64,000 nt of DNA from an uncultured Sphingomonadaceae bacterium (GCA_947489315.1 CANLCX010000003.1:427165-491164); one strand, 5' to 3'. Shown: positions 1 through 8,659, counted from the stretch's first letter. Program-made: numbers and translations. Notes: generated by a model not told the origin, from the sequence alone.

Positions 1-50
1 ATCAGGCTTGCCGTCACTCTCGACGCCGACTTCCGATTTCTAATGTCCAT
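1..50 (-). CDS. start of an unidentified gene, cut by the window edge
   Basis: Reading the minus strand, a good ribosome binding site (GGGAGG, then seven A-rich bases) precedes an ATG at position 50, and the frame is open for the 16 codons available (it begins MDIRNRKSA). It lies about 65 bases downstream of the P450 stop codon in the same direction, so the two may be co-transcribed. Too little is present to name a family. The call rests only on the binding site and the open frame. Confidence 0.4.
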   Translation of the reverse strand, partial: MDIRNRKSASRVTASL

Positions 51-116
51 TTTTTTCCTCCCTATTGCGATGATTTGGATCATCGTTATTTAATTTTCTT
101 GAAAGCTGACTGATGG

Positions 117-1349
117 TTAATCCTTGCCTCGGAAGGTCACGGGATTGCTTGCCAGACCATGGTTCAACAGACTGACATCCTGCCAATCGACCTCTCCGGA
201 ACGTTCGATTTTTTTATAGCGTTCTCTCAACAGGCGCGTTGTTGACTCGGCTTCCAAATGGGCGAGCGGGGCCCCCAAACAACGATGAATGCCATAGCCA
301 AAACTCATATGGCGGCTCGCATTTTTGCGGTTCAGTTTGAACTCATAAGGTTCTGGAAATACTTCGGGATCATAATTGGCGGCACCAAAAAAACAGGCCA
401 CCCAATCGCCTCGCTTAATATCGGCAGAGCCAATCGTGATATCGCGCGTTGCCACTCGAAACAGTCGCTGTGGAGGGCCATGAAAGCGCAAGGTTTCTTT
501 GTAAATTGCATCAAATAGCGCCGGCTCCTCGACAAACCGGTTCCAGATATCCGGAAAGTCAGCAAAAACAGCGATAAGATTACCGAGATAAAATGAAGTC
601 GTCTCCGCCCCTGCCACCGTGGCGGTCATGCAGAACCGGACAATCTCATCAAACGATAGTTTGTCTCCATCGACCTCAGTACGAATAAATGCGTTGAGAA
701 GCGGACCTTGGGTTTCCTCACCCCGTTCAATCCGGCTCATCTGTTCTTTGACGTGCTGTTCAAAGAACGCCATCGCCTCCCTGTTATATGATTGCCGTTC
801 TTCCGCGCTGATATCGGCCGACAGCATGAAAGCGGTTGCCCAATTGCGGACATCCCGATCCATCTTGGCTGGCATACCGAACAAATATACCATCACTCTG
901 CTCGGCAGCATCGCGCAATAATCGGCCATCACATCAACCGGCCGATCAACAGTGAAGAAATCATCCATGCTGGCCGCCACAAGTTTATCAACTTCGGGGG
1001 CGAGTGCCTTGATGGAAGAGGGTTGAAAAACCTTGGCCGCAATTTTCCGCAGCCGGGTGTGTTCCGGCCGATCATGGTTTACGAGCATCAAAGTTGGCGC
1101 AGAAGAACTTTCCTGCAGGCTATCACGCGATGAAAAGCTCTCATGATCCCATGCGACTTTAGAAACGTCATCAAAATCAAGCATAACCCATGCAGGCTTT
1201 GGCTCATCCACGCCCGGCATGGTGCCCGGTGGATAGTCCCGATAACCAAAAACCGGCGATTGATCACGCAACAGATCATAATAGGGATAAGGATTCCGGA
1301 TCACCTCCGGACGGGTCAATTGGTCAACACTAAACGCAGGTTTCGTCAA
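117..1349 (-). CDS. cytochrome P450
   Basis: A 410-residue soluble bacterial cytochrome P450, a haem-thiolate monooxygenase that needs ferredoxin and ferredoxin reductase partners, neither of which is encoded nearby. The I-helix oxygen-activation motif AGAETT lies at residues 246-251, the K-helix ExxR (ETLR) at 285-288 and the haem-binding loop FGYGIHRCLG at 350-359 with Cys357 as iron ligand. Length is normal for class I enzymes. The start is a TTG at 1349 preceded by GAGAGG; the next in-frame ATG is at residue 44 and would remove the N-terminal fold. A MarR-type regulator is transcribed divergently. The substrate cannot be told from sequence alone; sphingomonad relatives often act on terpenoids, steroids or fatty acids. 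Confidence 0.93.
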   Translation of the reverse strand: MTKPAFSVDQLTRPEVIRNPYPYYDLLRDQSPVFGYRDYPPGTMPGVDEPKPAWVMLDFDDVSKVAWDHESFSSRDSLQESSSAPTLMLVNHDRPEHTRLRKIAAKVFQPSSIKALAPEVDKLVAASMDDFFTVDRPVDVMADYCAMLPSRVMVYLFGMPAKMDRDVRNWATAFMLSADISAEERQSYNREAMAFFEQHVKEQMSRIERGEETQGPLLNAFIRTEVDGDKLSFDEIVRFCMTATVAGAETTSFYLGNLIAVFADFPDIWNRFVEEPALFDAIYKETLRFHGPPQRLFRVATRDITIGSADIKRGDWVACFFGAANYDPEVFPEPYEFKLNRKNASRHMSFGYGIHRCLGAPLAHLEAESTTRLLRERYKKIERSGEVDWQDVSLLNHGLASNPVTFRGKD

Positions 1350-1652
1350 TCCTAAATCCTCTCAACCTTAATATGTCCTATGGACACCATTTCTTTGCGA
1401 CATAATAAGATTGAGAGGATTTATTTGTCAACTAGTCGATTGAAATTGAGCAGAAGTTAAAATAATATTCATTTTTTATAATAGTTTATGCCTCCATAAA
1501 CATAGACGACGTACTTTGTGGACGATGGCCCTGGACTGGACACTTTCCATATCGAAGACCCTTCCCATCAATTGAAGAGATAGACTTTCAATGGTTTTTC
1601 GTTCATCGAGTCTGTCCGATCACGAGTTATAAAATTGAGCGTTATTCTGGCT
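1350..1652. other. divergent intergenic region between P450 and MarR genes
   Basis: About 300 bases without a gene. It holds the promoters of two divergent genes. The only clear structure is a 13-base palindrome, TGTCC-TAT-GGACA, at 1374-1386, about 25 bases upstream of the P450 start. The rest is AT-rich, with no hairpin or small reading frame that I would defend. Confidence 0.6.
1374..1386. promoter_or_regulatory. palindrome upstream of P450, possible operator
   Basis: A perfect inverted repeat TGTCC-TAT-GGACA lies 25 bases upstream of the P450 start codon. It is placed where a repressor would block the P450 promoter, and the divergent MarR-type gene is the obvious candidate. Half-sites are only five bases long, so chance occurrence is possible. 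Confidence 0.35.
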
Positions 1653-2177
1653 ATGGAGCATAGGGTGAAAGAGCAATCTGATTTCGGTGTAGAATATCCC
1701 ATTAAACGGGAAACCGCTCCGCAAAACTTCCTGAAGCTATTTTACCCGTTTCACTATTCGGTAGGGATGGCCGTTGAGAAGCAGTTGAGCGGATCAAACC
1801 TGACACGGCATCAGACGGTAATATTGTGGATCATTCACTCAAAGGGGGAGGATGGTCATATAATTCATCGTAAAACTATCGAACGGCTCATTGGCGAATG
1901 GTATGATTTGGGCAGTCCCGCCATATCCAAAGTATTGCGCGCAATGGCGGACAAAAATCTCAGCCTCATTTCAATCAAAGAGAGCAAGTCATCGGCGCGA
2001 GAAAAAGTAATTCGCCTGACCAAAAAGGGAAAAGCGACAGTGGATGAAATGATGCGAAGAACAGAAGCCTTCATCAAGTTGATTTCCGACGAGCTAACGG
2101 ATGAGGAAATCGCCAACGGCATGGAGTTTATGAGCAGAGTTGGGACAATCGTCGAAGGCGGTGTCCCTGAGCGTTGA
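1653..2177 (+). CDS. MarR-family transcriptional regulator
   Basis: A 174-residue protein (from ATG 1653; a TTG at 1635 would add six residues) with the winged-helix layout of MarR regulators. A helical dimerisation region with LTRHQTVILWIIH is followed by a recognition-helix segment (GSPAISKVLRAMADKNL), a basic wing (SSAREKVIRLTKKG) and C-terminal dimer helices. It is slightly longer than typical MarR proteins (about 145 residues) because of an N-terminal extension. It is divergent from the P450 gene and is the likely local regulator. The ligand is unknown. Confidence 0.8.
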   Translation: MEHRVKEQSDFGVEYPIKRETAPQNFLKLFYPFHYSVGMAVEKQLSGSNLTRHQTVILWIIHSKGEDGHIIHRKTIERLIGEWYDLGSPAISKVLRAMADKNLSLISIKESKSSAREKVIRLTKKGKATVDEMMRRTEAFIKLISDELTDEEIANGMEFMSRVGTIVEGGVPER

Positions 2178-2185
2178 AACGCAGT

Positions 2186-2254
2186 CTAATGTCGGCTTTT
2201 GCGCCCAAAGCGGACACTAGCATAGCGGCTGCTTTATCCCGAAAGCGGACACTA
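2186..2254. repeat. dispersed palindromic intergenic repeat, copy 1
   Basis: A bipartite palindromic unit. The first half contains GCTTTTGCGCCCAAAGCGGAC and the second half contains CCCGAAAGCGGACACTA. It follows the MarR stop codon by eight bases and could act as a terminator. It belongs to a family of twelve copies in this window. Confidence 0.85.
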
Positions 2255-2264
2255 CCGCAAGATG

Positions 2265-2357
2265 CCGAGGCTATGGAATCGCTGTCCGAACGGTGCTGAT
2301 GGGCGTCTTATGTTTCACGACGCGACTGGCGAGGTTGATGGCGGGATTATGGATTAA
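2265..2357 (+). pseudogene. remnant of a gene 3' end
   Basis: A plus-strand frame ending in TAA at 2355-2357 reads like the tail of a real protein (ends ...DATGEVDGGIMD). Its last 20 bases before the stop recur at 3030-3049, again ending in GGIMD and a stop. No start codon or full gene remains. Two related tails in a repeat-rich zone suggest decayed duplicates of one family. The parent protein is not recognised. Confidence 0.35.
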
Positions 2358-2360
2358 GGT

Positions 2361-2867
2361 CTAAACCTTGCTGATCGAGATATAAGCAACATCGAATTTT
2401 TTTTCTGATGTTTGACGAGTTTTAGGGTCGATAGCCACAATTTGCACATCAATCTTGCCGGAGGATGTCATATATGTTTCCAAGGGTCGTGACAAAAAAG
2501 AGAATAGTTGAGTGCCTTGGTCGTATTGAACCTCAACATGGTAAGGATCGCTACCATTTCCTGGAAACGTAGCTCTCAATTCGTAGTCAATACCGGCGTT
2601 GAGGGTAACAGGCCTTATATCTAAAATCATGCGTTCCCATTGTTCGGCATCGATATGTAGGTTCAACTTTCCGGATTTTTGAAATTTTATGACACCTAAT
2701 CCAAACCCCTCATTGTCGACCCCAGCGTCAATTGATGCAACATTTTCCATGTCGGAAACAAACGAAATACCGCTTGTCGAAAAGAGTTTACGAGCGCCAA
2801 ACATTTCACTCTCAGCATCAGCTCTTAACGCAACAAGTTGTTCATGTGATGGTCCTTCGTAACTCAT
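2361..2867 (-). CDS. hypothetical protein, 168 aa
   Basis: I do not recognise the family. The 168-residue product has no signal peptide or membrane segment and looks like a small soluble beta-rich protein. It is moderately acidic, with few cysteines, and an Asp/Gly-rich middle (DAGVDNEGFGLG near residue 48). The ATG at 2867 is preceded by AAGGAATG, a usable binding site. Base composition is lower in GC than the neighbouring metabolic genes, and it is flanked by gene remnants and repeat units, which suggests an acquired gene. It stands alone on its strand. Confidence 0.6.
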   Translation of the reverse strand: MSYEGPSHEQLVALRADAESEMFGARKLFSTSGISFVSDMENVASIDAGVDNEGFGLGVIKFQKSGKLNLHIDAEQWERMILDIRPVTLNAGIDYELRATFPGNGSDPYHVEVQYDQGTQLFSFLSRPLETYMTSSGKIDVQIVAIDPKTRQTSEKKFDVAYISISKV

Positions 2868-3012
2868 ACTAACATTCCTTCGGATAGACTTAGGCTACGA
2901 TAGCTCATTGGCATGAAATGAACCGAGCAAACTCTTCTTGGCCCTATATCTTCCCGCAGACAAGTCTTAGAAAACCTTTTTTGCAGCATCTAACTCTAGC
3001 AAAATGTCCTTT

Positions 3013-3051
3013 GAAGCTGATGGTGTAGCTGATGGCGGGATTATGGATTGA
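3013..3051 (+). pseudogene. second copy of the GGIMD gene tail
   Basis: The frame ends ADGGIMD then TGA. Twenty bases (3030-3049) are identical to 2336-2355. It appears to be a second decayed 3' end of the same unknown gene family. Confidence 0.35.
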
Positions 3052-3080
3052 GTCCGCAATATCCCGAAAGCGGACACTAG
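3052..3080. repeat. dispersed palindromic repeat, half copy 2
   Basis: Only the second half of the palindromic unit is present (ATCCCGAAAGCGGACACTAG), abutting gene remnants on both sides. Confidence 0.75.
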
Positions 3081-3187
3081 AAACCGGTGCGCTGGAGGTG
3101 TATTGGATCGCCTCAAAAGGAACTGGAAAGAGTTACGATTGGTATGATTTTATTGTCATTTCAGAAGTTGCTAGAAAAACGCTCTAG
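3080..3187 (+). pseudogene. coding remnant, 35-codon tail
   Basis: A 35-codon open frame ending in TAG at 3185-3187 has protein-like composition (contains GTGKSYDWYDFIVISE). It has no start codon of its own and begins inside a palindromic repeat unit. The tail of an older gene cut by repeat insertion or deletion is the simplest reading. The family is not recognised. Confidence 0.3.
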
Positions 3188-3199
3188 GTAGAAACCAGC

Positions 3200-3688
3200 A
3201 TGAAAAAGCAATTCATACCATTGGTTGTCAACATCCCCGAGCATTTGCAGACCCATCAATTTAGTTTTGTGGTTCTAGAACCTAGTATCGCTGAACAAGA
3301 CTACGATGCGGTGATGTCTAGCAAAAGTCGTTTACGACAGGTTTTCAGTGAGAATGGTCAGTGGCCAGAAGATTCCATGACGCTAGAATCCAATGTTGAA
3401 GATTTGGCCCGACATGAACGCGAATTTAATTGTCGCAAGAGTTTTGCCTATGCGGTGTTGTCACCTTGCCATAGTCGCTACATAGGTTGCATTTACATCG
3501 AACCAACAGCCGCACGTGGTTTTGGTTGCGAAGTGTATCTTTGGGTGCGTGATAGCGAGGTTGAGTTAGATGGCGACTTGTTCAGTGCGACAAAGCGATG
3601 GTTGTCAGAGCAATGGCCGTTTGAACAGGCAGCGTTCCCTGGAAGAGAGATAGCCTGGTGTGATTGGACTGGCGTACAAAATCGGTAA
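3200..3688 (+). CDS. GNAT-fold-like hypothetical protein, 162 aa
   Basis: A 162-residue soluble protein with a late region resembling the core of GNAT acetyltransferases: SFAYAVLSP, a strand with YIGCIYIEP, then VYLWVRD and a helix. It lacks the classical Q/RxxGxG/A acetyl-CoA loop, so activity is uncertain. Its C-terminal 80 residues match those of the exported protein at 27991-28662 (shared SFAYAVL, WPFE and PG.xI.W.xW patterns), so the two are paralogues. The ATG at 3200 lies 13 bases after the stop of a remnant, and a weak binding site (GGTAGAAACC) precedes it. It is alone on this strand and followed by a half repeat unit. Confidence 0.7.
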   Translation: MKKQFIPLVVNIPEHLQTHQFSFVVLEPSIAEQDYDAVMSSKSRLRQVFSENGQWPEDSMTLESNVEDLARHEREFNCRKSFAYAVLSPCHSRYIGCIYIEPTAARGFGCEVYLWVRDSEVELDGDLFSATKRWLSEQWPFEQAAFPGREIAWCDWTGVQNR

Positions 3689-3723
3689 GCTACGCCTTCG
3701 GGACTACAAATCAATCTTCTCGC

Positions 3724-3753
3724 GTCTGCTTTTGCGCCCGAAGCGAACACTAG
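3724..3753. repeat. dispersed palindromic repeat, half copy 3
   Basis: A single, slightly decayed half unit (CTTTTGCGCCCGAAGCGAAC) lies between convergent genes. It is the last copy before a 25.7-kb stretch with none. Confidence 0.75.
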
Positions 3754-3799
3754 GATTGAGATTACTTCAAAGTATCACGCCGGATAGTAATGACGTTGG

Positions 3800-4255
3800 T
3801 TAGAGTTTTTCCGCTGCCTGCTTGATCGCGCGCCTGATGCTCATATAGGTTGCGCATCGACAGATATTGCCGCTCATTGCGGCATTGATATCAGCATCTG
3901 AGGGCTTTGGTTTCTCGCTAAGCAGGGCAGTTGCCGCCAGAATCTGACCGGACTGGCAATAGCCGCATTGCGGCACATCATTTCCGACCCATGTCTCACG
4001 TATCGCATCGGCCGCGGTTCCGGCCAAGCCTTCAATGGTTGTGATTTTCGCATTTTCGAGGCTGTCATGTGGCGTGATACACGCCCGCTTTGGGGCGCCA
4101 TCGACATGAACGGTGCAAGCGCCGCATTGGGCGACTCCGCATCCAAATTTGGTCCCGGTCATTTTCAGATGATCGCGAAGGACCCACAGCAGCGGTGTTC
4201 CAGCTGCCGCTTCGATGGTTTCATCTTTGCTATTTATGTTCAATGTGATTGCCAT
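3800..4255 (-). CDS. iorA: [2Fe-2S] subunit of isoquinoline 1-oxidoreductase-type molybdoenzyme
   Basis: A small iron-sulfur subunit (151 residues) of the xanthine dehydrogenase family. It relays electrons from the molybdenum site of the partner subunit. The N-terminal plant-ferredoxin-type cluster motif is FGCGVAQCGACTVH near residues 37-50. The second, all-helical cluster domain has CGYCQSGQ near residue 97 and GNICRCATY near 130. Of two adjacent start codons (TTG 4258, ATG 4255), the ATG sits six bases after GAGGAG. It lies 14 bases downstream of the catalytic subunit gene on the same strand, so they form an operon. The physiological substrate is unknown; aromatic N-heterocycles and aldehydes are known for this family. 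Confidence 0.92.
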   Translation of the reverse strand: MAITLNINSKDETIEAAAGTPLLWVLRDHLKMTGTKFGCGVAQCGACTVHVDGAPKRACITPHDSLENAKITTIEGLAGTAADAIRETWVGNDVPQCGYCQSGQILAATALLSEKPKPSDADINAAMSGNICRCATYMSIRRAIKQAAEKL

Positions 4256-4269
4256 CAAATACTCCTCAA

Positions 4270-6654
4270 TCAGCTTGACGCGTTTGCTGAAATATCAAGC
4301 TTGCTGCGGTTCGCCCCCATCAACGGTAGGTTCCTGAAACGCTTCCCGGTGGCGTTGAATATCGCGTTGGCGAGCGCTGGCGCCGCAGGCGGCGTGGGTG
4401 GCTCCCCTACGCCAGCAGGCGGACTATTGGATGGAATGATTTCGACTTCAAAATCTCTCGGCGCTTCATCCATCCGCATGACTCGCCAACTCGGAAAATT
4501 ATCCTGCACGACGGTACCATTTCTGGCCGTAATTTCTCCGTACAGCGCATTGGACAAGCCATACAGTGTTCCACCTTCCATTTGCGCGCGAGTATGGCGC
4601 AAGTTGATGACGGTTCCGGCATCAACTGCTAGCCATATACCAGGAATAGTCAGAGCGCCATCTGCGGCGACCTTCACTTCGATTACGGTGGCCACATAGG
4701 CCAGAAATGATCGATGAACGGCGATTCCTAAGCCATGCCCATCGGGAAGCTTGCGTCCCCAATCGGCCATTTGTGCTGCGCGCTCGGTGACACGGGCCAA
4801 GCGAGCCGTATCGATCGGATATTCCTCAACCGAGCCGCCATAATTGGAATAGCTGGCCCCTTCTGCATTAGGATCTACCAATCGGGATTCACCGATCAGT
4901 TCGAGCAGATAATCCTTTTGGTCACGGCCAGCGGCATGCGCCATTTCCGCTGCAAAACTCTGGACCGCAAAAGCGTGGTAAATATTAGCAACGGACCGCA
5001 GCCAGCCAATGCGCAAATGAGCCTTGGCACTACCAGATTCGATCTGCAAATGCGGGACTGCAAATGGTACATCTATCGCTCCCATACTCATTTCGCCATC
5101 GGATGGTGTGTCTATGCCAGCGGTAAAGGTAGAGCCAATGGTGGGGAAAACAGTACGATGAAGGTACGCGTTACATTTGCCCGTTATGTCTAGTCCTGCT
5201 TCTAGTCTTTGCGCGCTTGCTGAGTGATAAAATCCATGTCGAACTTCATCTTCCCGGGTCCAAGTAACCTTGACCGGTTTGCCAACTTCCTTGGCAATAA
5301 GAGCGGCTTCAACAACAAAATCCGGTTTGGATTTGCGCCCAAAAGCCCCACCCAGCCATGTCGCGTGGACGGTGATATTTTTCTTGTCGATTTTCAGCAA
5401 ATCGGACAGCGTCTGCCGGGTTCTTTGCGGGTCCTGAACACAGGCCCAGCATTCCAGTTTATCGCCAGTCCAACGGGCAGTAGCTGCTGGCGGCTCCATC
5501 GGCGATTGCGAAAGATGCGGGGCGTAATATTGGGCCGAGATTGTTTGATCTGCCGCTGCCAGAGCCGTACCAACATTGCCTCGACTACGGCGAACGGTTC
5601 CGGACCGCTCTGTGCTTGCTTCCATTGCTCGGCGAAAATTCTCGGAATCATAACTGGCATTGGATCCATCAAGCCATTCGATCTCCAACGCATTGCGGCC
5701 TTGGATAGCAGCCCAGGTATCAACCCCAACAACCGCGACGCCGCCAAGCGCCTGAAACATAGCGGGCGGTTTTGCATCCGGGAGCTTCACCATTTGCAAG
5801 ACACCTGGAACAGCCAACGCCTTGGCATCTTTGACCGAGCCAGTCCCGCCAAACACTTGCGGTGGCCGGGCAACGACGGCGTAGACCATGTCTGGCACAT
5901 GTACATCAATACCATATTGTCCTTCGCCCTTCGTGATTTTAGGGACGGTCACGGATGGAATTTCTTTGTTGATAAAGAGCCAATCCTTAGGCTCTTTCAT
6001 CACAATGTCGGCTTCCGTCGGAACCTGCAGCTTAGCGGCAACCTTGGCAAGACTAGCATATGACAGGGTATCGCTATCTTCATTGTTTGAGACTTTACCC
6101 AAAGCCGCGCTACACTGAGATGGGTCTATTTTCCAATATAGGGCCGCTGCAGAGACAAGCATTTGTTTCATCGCCGCGCCGGCAAGGCGCAGCCGATGGA
6201 AATTATAGCGAACCGAACGCGATCCGTCGGTATTCTGATCCCCATAGCGTTCGTGACCCTCGGCCTGGACGATTTCAATATTCTCCCAATCAGCGTCGAG
6301 CTCATCAGCAATTATCTGAGCCATAGCTGTCCAGACTTGCTGACCCATTTCCGAACGATGACAGGTTATCTTAATCGTTCCATCTTCTTCGATTGAGATC
6401 CACAAGGCCGGTGTGGCATCGCCGCCTTGCACTTCGGTCAAGGGACTGGGACCTGCCTCCGGAATGTCGAGGCTGTCAGGATCGACAATCGGTTCCTCGT
6501 AACTGGAACAGCCAGCTAGCGTTACACCAACAACGAATAGGCCGGTTCCGGCAATAAATCCCCGGCGAGTGAGATTAATTACGGAACGGGAATTTTCGGT
6601 CTGCAGTGGCTCTTTTCCCCGGGATGGAATGATTCCTATATCTTCCAAAAACAT
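4270..6654 (-). CDS. iorB: molybdopterin-binding catalytic subunit, isoquinoline 1-oxidoreductase type
   Basis: The large (about 794-residue) subunit of an IorAB-type molybdenum hydroxylase, which hydroxylates an aromatic N-heterocycle or oxidises an aldehyde with water-derived oxygen. The N terminus carries a twin-arginine export signal (TRRGFIAGTGLF) ending in a lipobox-like LAGC, pointing to export and possibly lipid anchoring in the periplasm. The body has the family's molybdopterin-binding segments, such as GGAFGRK, and a late GVGEPPTPPAAPALANAI motif. The ATG at 6654 is preferred over 6690 because AGAGG lies seven bases upstream and the Tat signal is then better placed. There is no separate FAD subunit, as expected for this subfamily. 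Confidence 0.92.
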   Translation of the reverse strand: MFLEDIGIIPSRGKEPLQTENSRSVINLTRRGFIAGTGLFVVGVTLAGCSSYEEPIVDPDSLDIPEAGPSPLTEVQGGDATPALWISIEEDGTIKITCHRSEMGQQVWTAMAQIIADELDADWENIEIVQAEGHERYGDQNTDGSRSVRYNFHRLRLAGAAMKQMLVSAAALYWKIDPSQCSAALGKVSNNEDSDTLSYASLAKVAAKLQVPTEADIVMKEPKDWLFINKEIPSVTVPKITKGEGQYGIDVHVPDMVYAVVARPPQVFGGTGSVKDAKALAVPGVLQMVKLPDAKPPAMFQALGGVAVVGVDTWAAIQGRNALEIEWLDGSNASYDSENFRRAMEASTERSGTVRRSRGNVGTALAAADQTISAQYYAPHLSQSPMEPPAATARWTGDKLECWACVQDPQRTRQTLSDLLKIDKKNITVHATWLGGAFGRKSKPDFVVEAALIAKEVGKPVKVTWTREDEVRHGFYHSASAQRLEAGLDITGKCNAYLHRTVFPTIGSTFTAGIDTPSDGEMSMGAIDVPFAVPHLQIESGSAKAHLRIGWLRSVANIYHAFAVQSFAAEMAHAAGRDQKDYLLELIGESRLVDPNAEGASYSNYGGSVEEYPIDTARLARVTERAAQMADWGRKLPDGHGLGIAVHRSFLAYVATVIEVKVAADGALTIPGIWLAVDAGTVINLRHTRAQMEGGTLYGLSNALYGEITARNGTVVQDNFPSWRVMRMDEAPRDFEVEIIPSNSPPAGVGEPPTPPAAPALANAIFNATGKRFRNLPLMGANRSKLDISANASS

Positions 6655-7013
6655 TGCAGACCTCTTCAAATACGCTGTATAAACGGGCAATTATCGAGCA
6701 GTGTGGCGCGATAAAGGGTCTTATAATAAATTATTACATAATGGCCAATAATTATTACGGAAGCATTGTCTATTGAATCTTAGGTCAACTATTTGAGGAT
6801 TTTCAAGATTCCACTTCTCGGCTCTGCTTTGACCTTATTGGGTTCTGCCTGATCCTAACGGCAACGGCCTGACCGGGCAGGTAGTTTATTTTGACAGAGG
6901 CCCGTTAGCAGCTAATACAGTGTGCAAATGCAATATTTTTCAGCCACAGCCCGCCCGATCCCTCTAGAGCCCGTAATGGTTTCCAATATGATATCGGCTG
7001 CGAATATACTTTG
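6655..7013. other. divergent promoter region between molybdoenzyme and sulfotransferase
   Basis: About 360 bases without a gene. The left part is AT-rich and contains the direct repeat AATTATTAC twice (around 6730 and 6750). The right part contains a promoter-like TTGACA-N16-TAATAC at 6891-6918 on the plus strand. No small gene was seen. Confidence 0.5.
6891..6918 (+). promoter_or_regulatory. candidate sigma-70 promoter of the sulfotransferase gene
   Basis: A consensus TTGACA (6891-6896), a 16-base spacer, then TAATAC (6913-6918) lie about 95 bases upstream of the sulfotransferase start codon. The -35 box is perfect and the -10 box is acceptable. Confidence 0.45.
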
Positions 7014-8576
7014 ATGCTGGAAGCGCAAGCTAGGGCTGCCCTGAAGCGTGGTGACCTATCAGCCGCAGCCGCCGCGGCAAAGTCGCTCGTCATGGCTGAC
7101 CAAGACCAACCAACAGGCTATTTCCTTCTAGGCATTACTGCAGCCGAAGCCGGCCAGATCGCCAAGGCAGTTCCGCTCATCGAGGCTGCAATAGAACGCG
7201 GACCGGAAGCGGAGCATTTGGCCCAACTGGCCAGGCTGCTGATCCTACTACGACGCGATGGCGACGCCGGAGATGCCGCACAAAAAGCACTCGCGCTTGC
7301 ACCGAGCGACGCGCGGACGTTCGATACGATTGGCTGCGTATTTACCCGGCTTGGCGACCACGAGGGTTCGGTCGAACCATTTAGATCAGCGGTCGCGGCT
7401 GAACCGACCAATCTCGACTATCGCTATAACCTCGCGGCGGCGAGCAGCTTTACCGGTCGAGTCCAAGAGGCCCGGACGCATTACGAAGCAATTCTCTCCG
7501 CAGATCCCGGCAACGCGCGGGCCCACTATGCCCTCGCGATTGCTTCCCGCCAGACAGCAGATGCCAACAATATACCAAGGTTGAAAGCTGCGCTCACCGA
7601 AGCGCGCAGGCCTAGTGACGGACTGCGTATACGATACGCGCTGGCAAAGGAACTCGAAGATATCGGTGACCCCGAGGCTTTTGAACATCTTTCTGAAGCC
7701 AATGAAGAGCACAAGCGCTCGCTAGGCTATGATTTTGCGCAAGACGCGGCGATCTTCGATGCAATAGAGACCTTGTTCACCGAGGGCGGGGATACCCTTC
7801 TCACCGGCGCCGGAAATTCCGATAAGGCGCCGATATTCGTGGTTGGGATGCCTCGGACAGGAACCACTCTAGTTGATCGAATCCTCTCCTCGCACAGGGA
7901 TGTTCTGTCGGCGGGAGAGCTGCAGGCGATGCCGCTTGCGGTCAAGCGATTGGCGGCCACTTCGTCCCGCACCGTCATAGATGTGGAGACGGTCATGGCG
8001 AGTGGCGATATCGACCCAGCCAAAATTGGTGACGCCTATCTCGCCCAAGCTGGCCATCACCGGCACGAGGGCAGACTTCACTTTACCGACAAGCTGCCGG
8101 CCAATTTTCTCTATGTCGGTCATATAGCGCGGGCACTGCCTAACGCGCGAATTGTTTGCTTGCGCCGCAATCCGATGGACACTGTCTGGAGTAACTACAA
8201 AAATCTCTTCGCTAGCCAGTCCGCTTATTACGCTTATTCATACGACTTAATGGATACTTCACGCTATTATACGCGCTTTGACAGGCTGATGGACTTTTGG
8301 GATAAGTTATTCCCGGGATTGGTGCTGCAACTATCCTACGAAGAGCTCGTCGCCGACCAGGAAGAGCAGACCCGGCGCTTGATCGCGTATTGCGGTCTCG
8401 ATTGGGATGAGGCCTGTCTAACTTTCCATGAGAATAGTGCAGCCGTAGCCACGCCAAGCGCCGCGCAAGTTCGACGACCAATTAATGCAGATGCAGTGGG
8501 CAGATGGCGTTCACATGAAGCGGCACTGCAACCCGCTCGAGTTTTCCTCGAGGAACAAGGGATTTCTATCGATTAA
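7014..8576 (+). CDS. TPR-containing sulfotransferase family protein
   Basis: A 520-residue protein with tetratricopeptide repeats in the first 230 residues, fused to a PAPS-dependent sulfotransferase domain. The 5'-phosphosulfate loop is VVGMPRTGTTLVDRILSSH near residue 283, and a later R..NPMDTVWSNYKNLF segment matches the 3'-phosphate-binding region. There is no signal peptide, so it is cytoplasmic. It is convergent with a TonB-dependent receptor, a pairing seen repeatedly in sphingomonads, but its acceptor substrate is unknown. ATG 7014 directly follows an in-frame TTG at 7011; either could be used. A hairpin beyond the stop separates it from the receptor gene. Confidence 0.88.
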   Translation: MLEAQARAALKRGDLSAAAAAAKSLVMADQDQPTGYFLLGITAAEAGQIAKAVPLIEAAIERGPEAEHLAQLARLLILLRRDGDAGDAAQKALALAPSDARTFDTIGCVFTRLGDHEGSVEPFRSAVAAEPTNLDYRYNLAAASSFTGRVQEARTHYEAILSADPGNARAHYALAIASRQTADANNIPRLKAALTEARRPSDGLRIRYALAKELEDIGDPEAFEHLSEANEEHKRSLGYDFAQDAAIFDAIETLFTEGGDTLLTGAGNSDKAPIFVVGMPRTGTTLVDRILSSHRDVLSAGELQAMPLAVKRLAATSSRTVIDVETVMASGDIDPAKIGDAYLAQAGHHRHEGRLHFTDKLPANFLYVGHIARALPNARIVCLRRNPMDTVWSNYKNLFASQSAYYAYSYDLMDTSRYYTRFDRLMDFWDKLFPGLVLQLSYEELVADQEEQTRRLIAYCGLDWDEACLTFHENSAAVATPSAAQVRRPINADAVGRWRSHEAALQPARVFLEEQGISID

Positions 8577-8621
8577 TGTGAAGCTGTGCCGGTGAGGCCT
8601 TGCGTTACGAGCTGCTAACAT

Positions 8622-8659
8622 GACAGGGGCGCCTGCCGTTTCTAGCAAGTGCCCCTGTC
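8622..8659. terminator. hairpin between convergent genes, likely bidirectional terminator
   Basis: A perfect 9-base stem, GACAGGGGC (8622-8630) pairing with GCCCCTGTC (8651-8659), with a 20-base loop. It sits between the convergent stop codons of the sulfotransferase and TonB receptor genes. There is no long T-run on either side. Confidence 0.55.

Larger units (their letters stand above)
2868..3199. other. intergenic region with repeat unit and gene remnants
   Basis: About 330 bases without an intact gene. It contains the second copy of the GGIMD gene tail (3013-3051), half of a palindromic repeat (3052-3080), and a third short coding remnant (3080-3187). The part nearest 2868 should hold the promoter of the minus-strand hypothetical gene. 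Confidence 0.5.

Noticed and set aside
3968..4699. Plus-strand 243-codon frame across the molybdoenzyme genes
   Set aside because: Antisense to two well-conserved subunits and their junction. No family features.
6725..6765. TATTAC elements in the AT-rich gap before the molybdoenzyme, as a fifth operator site
   Set aside because: TATTAC occurs twice but as direct repeats; the partner half-site at the 14-base spacing matches only four of six positions.
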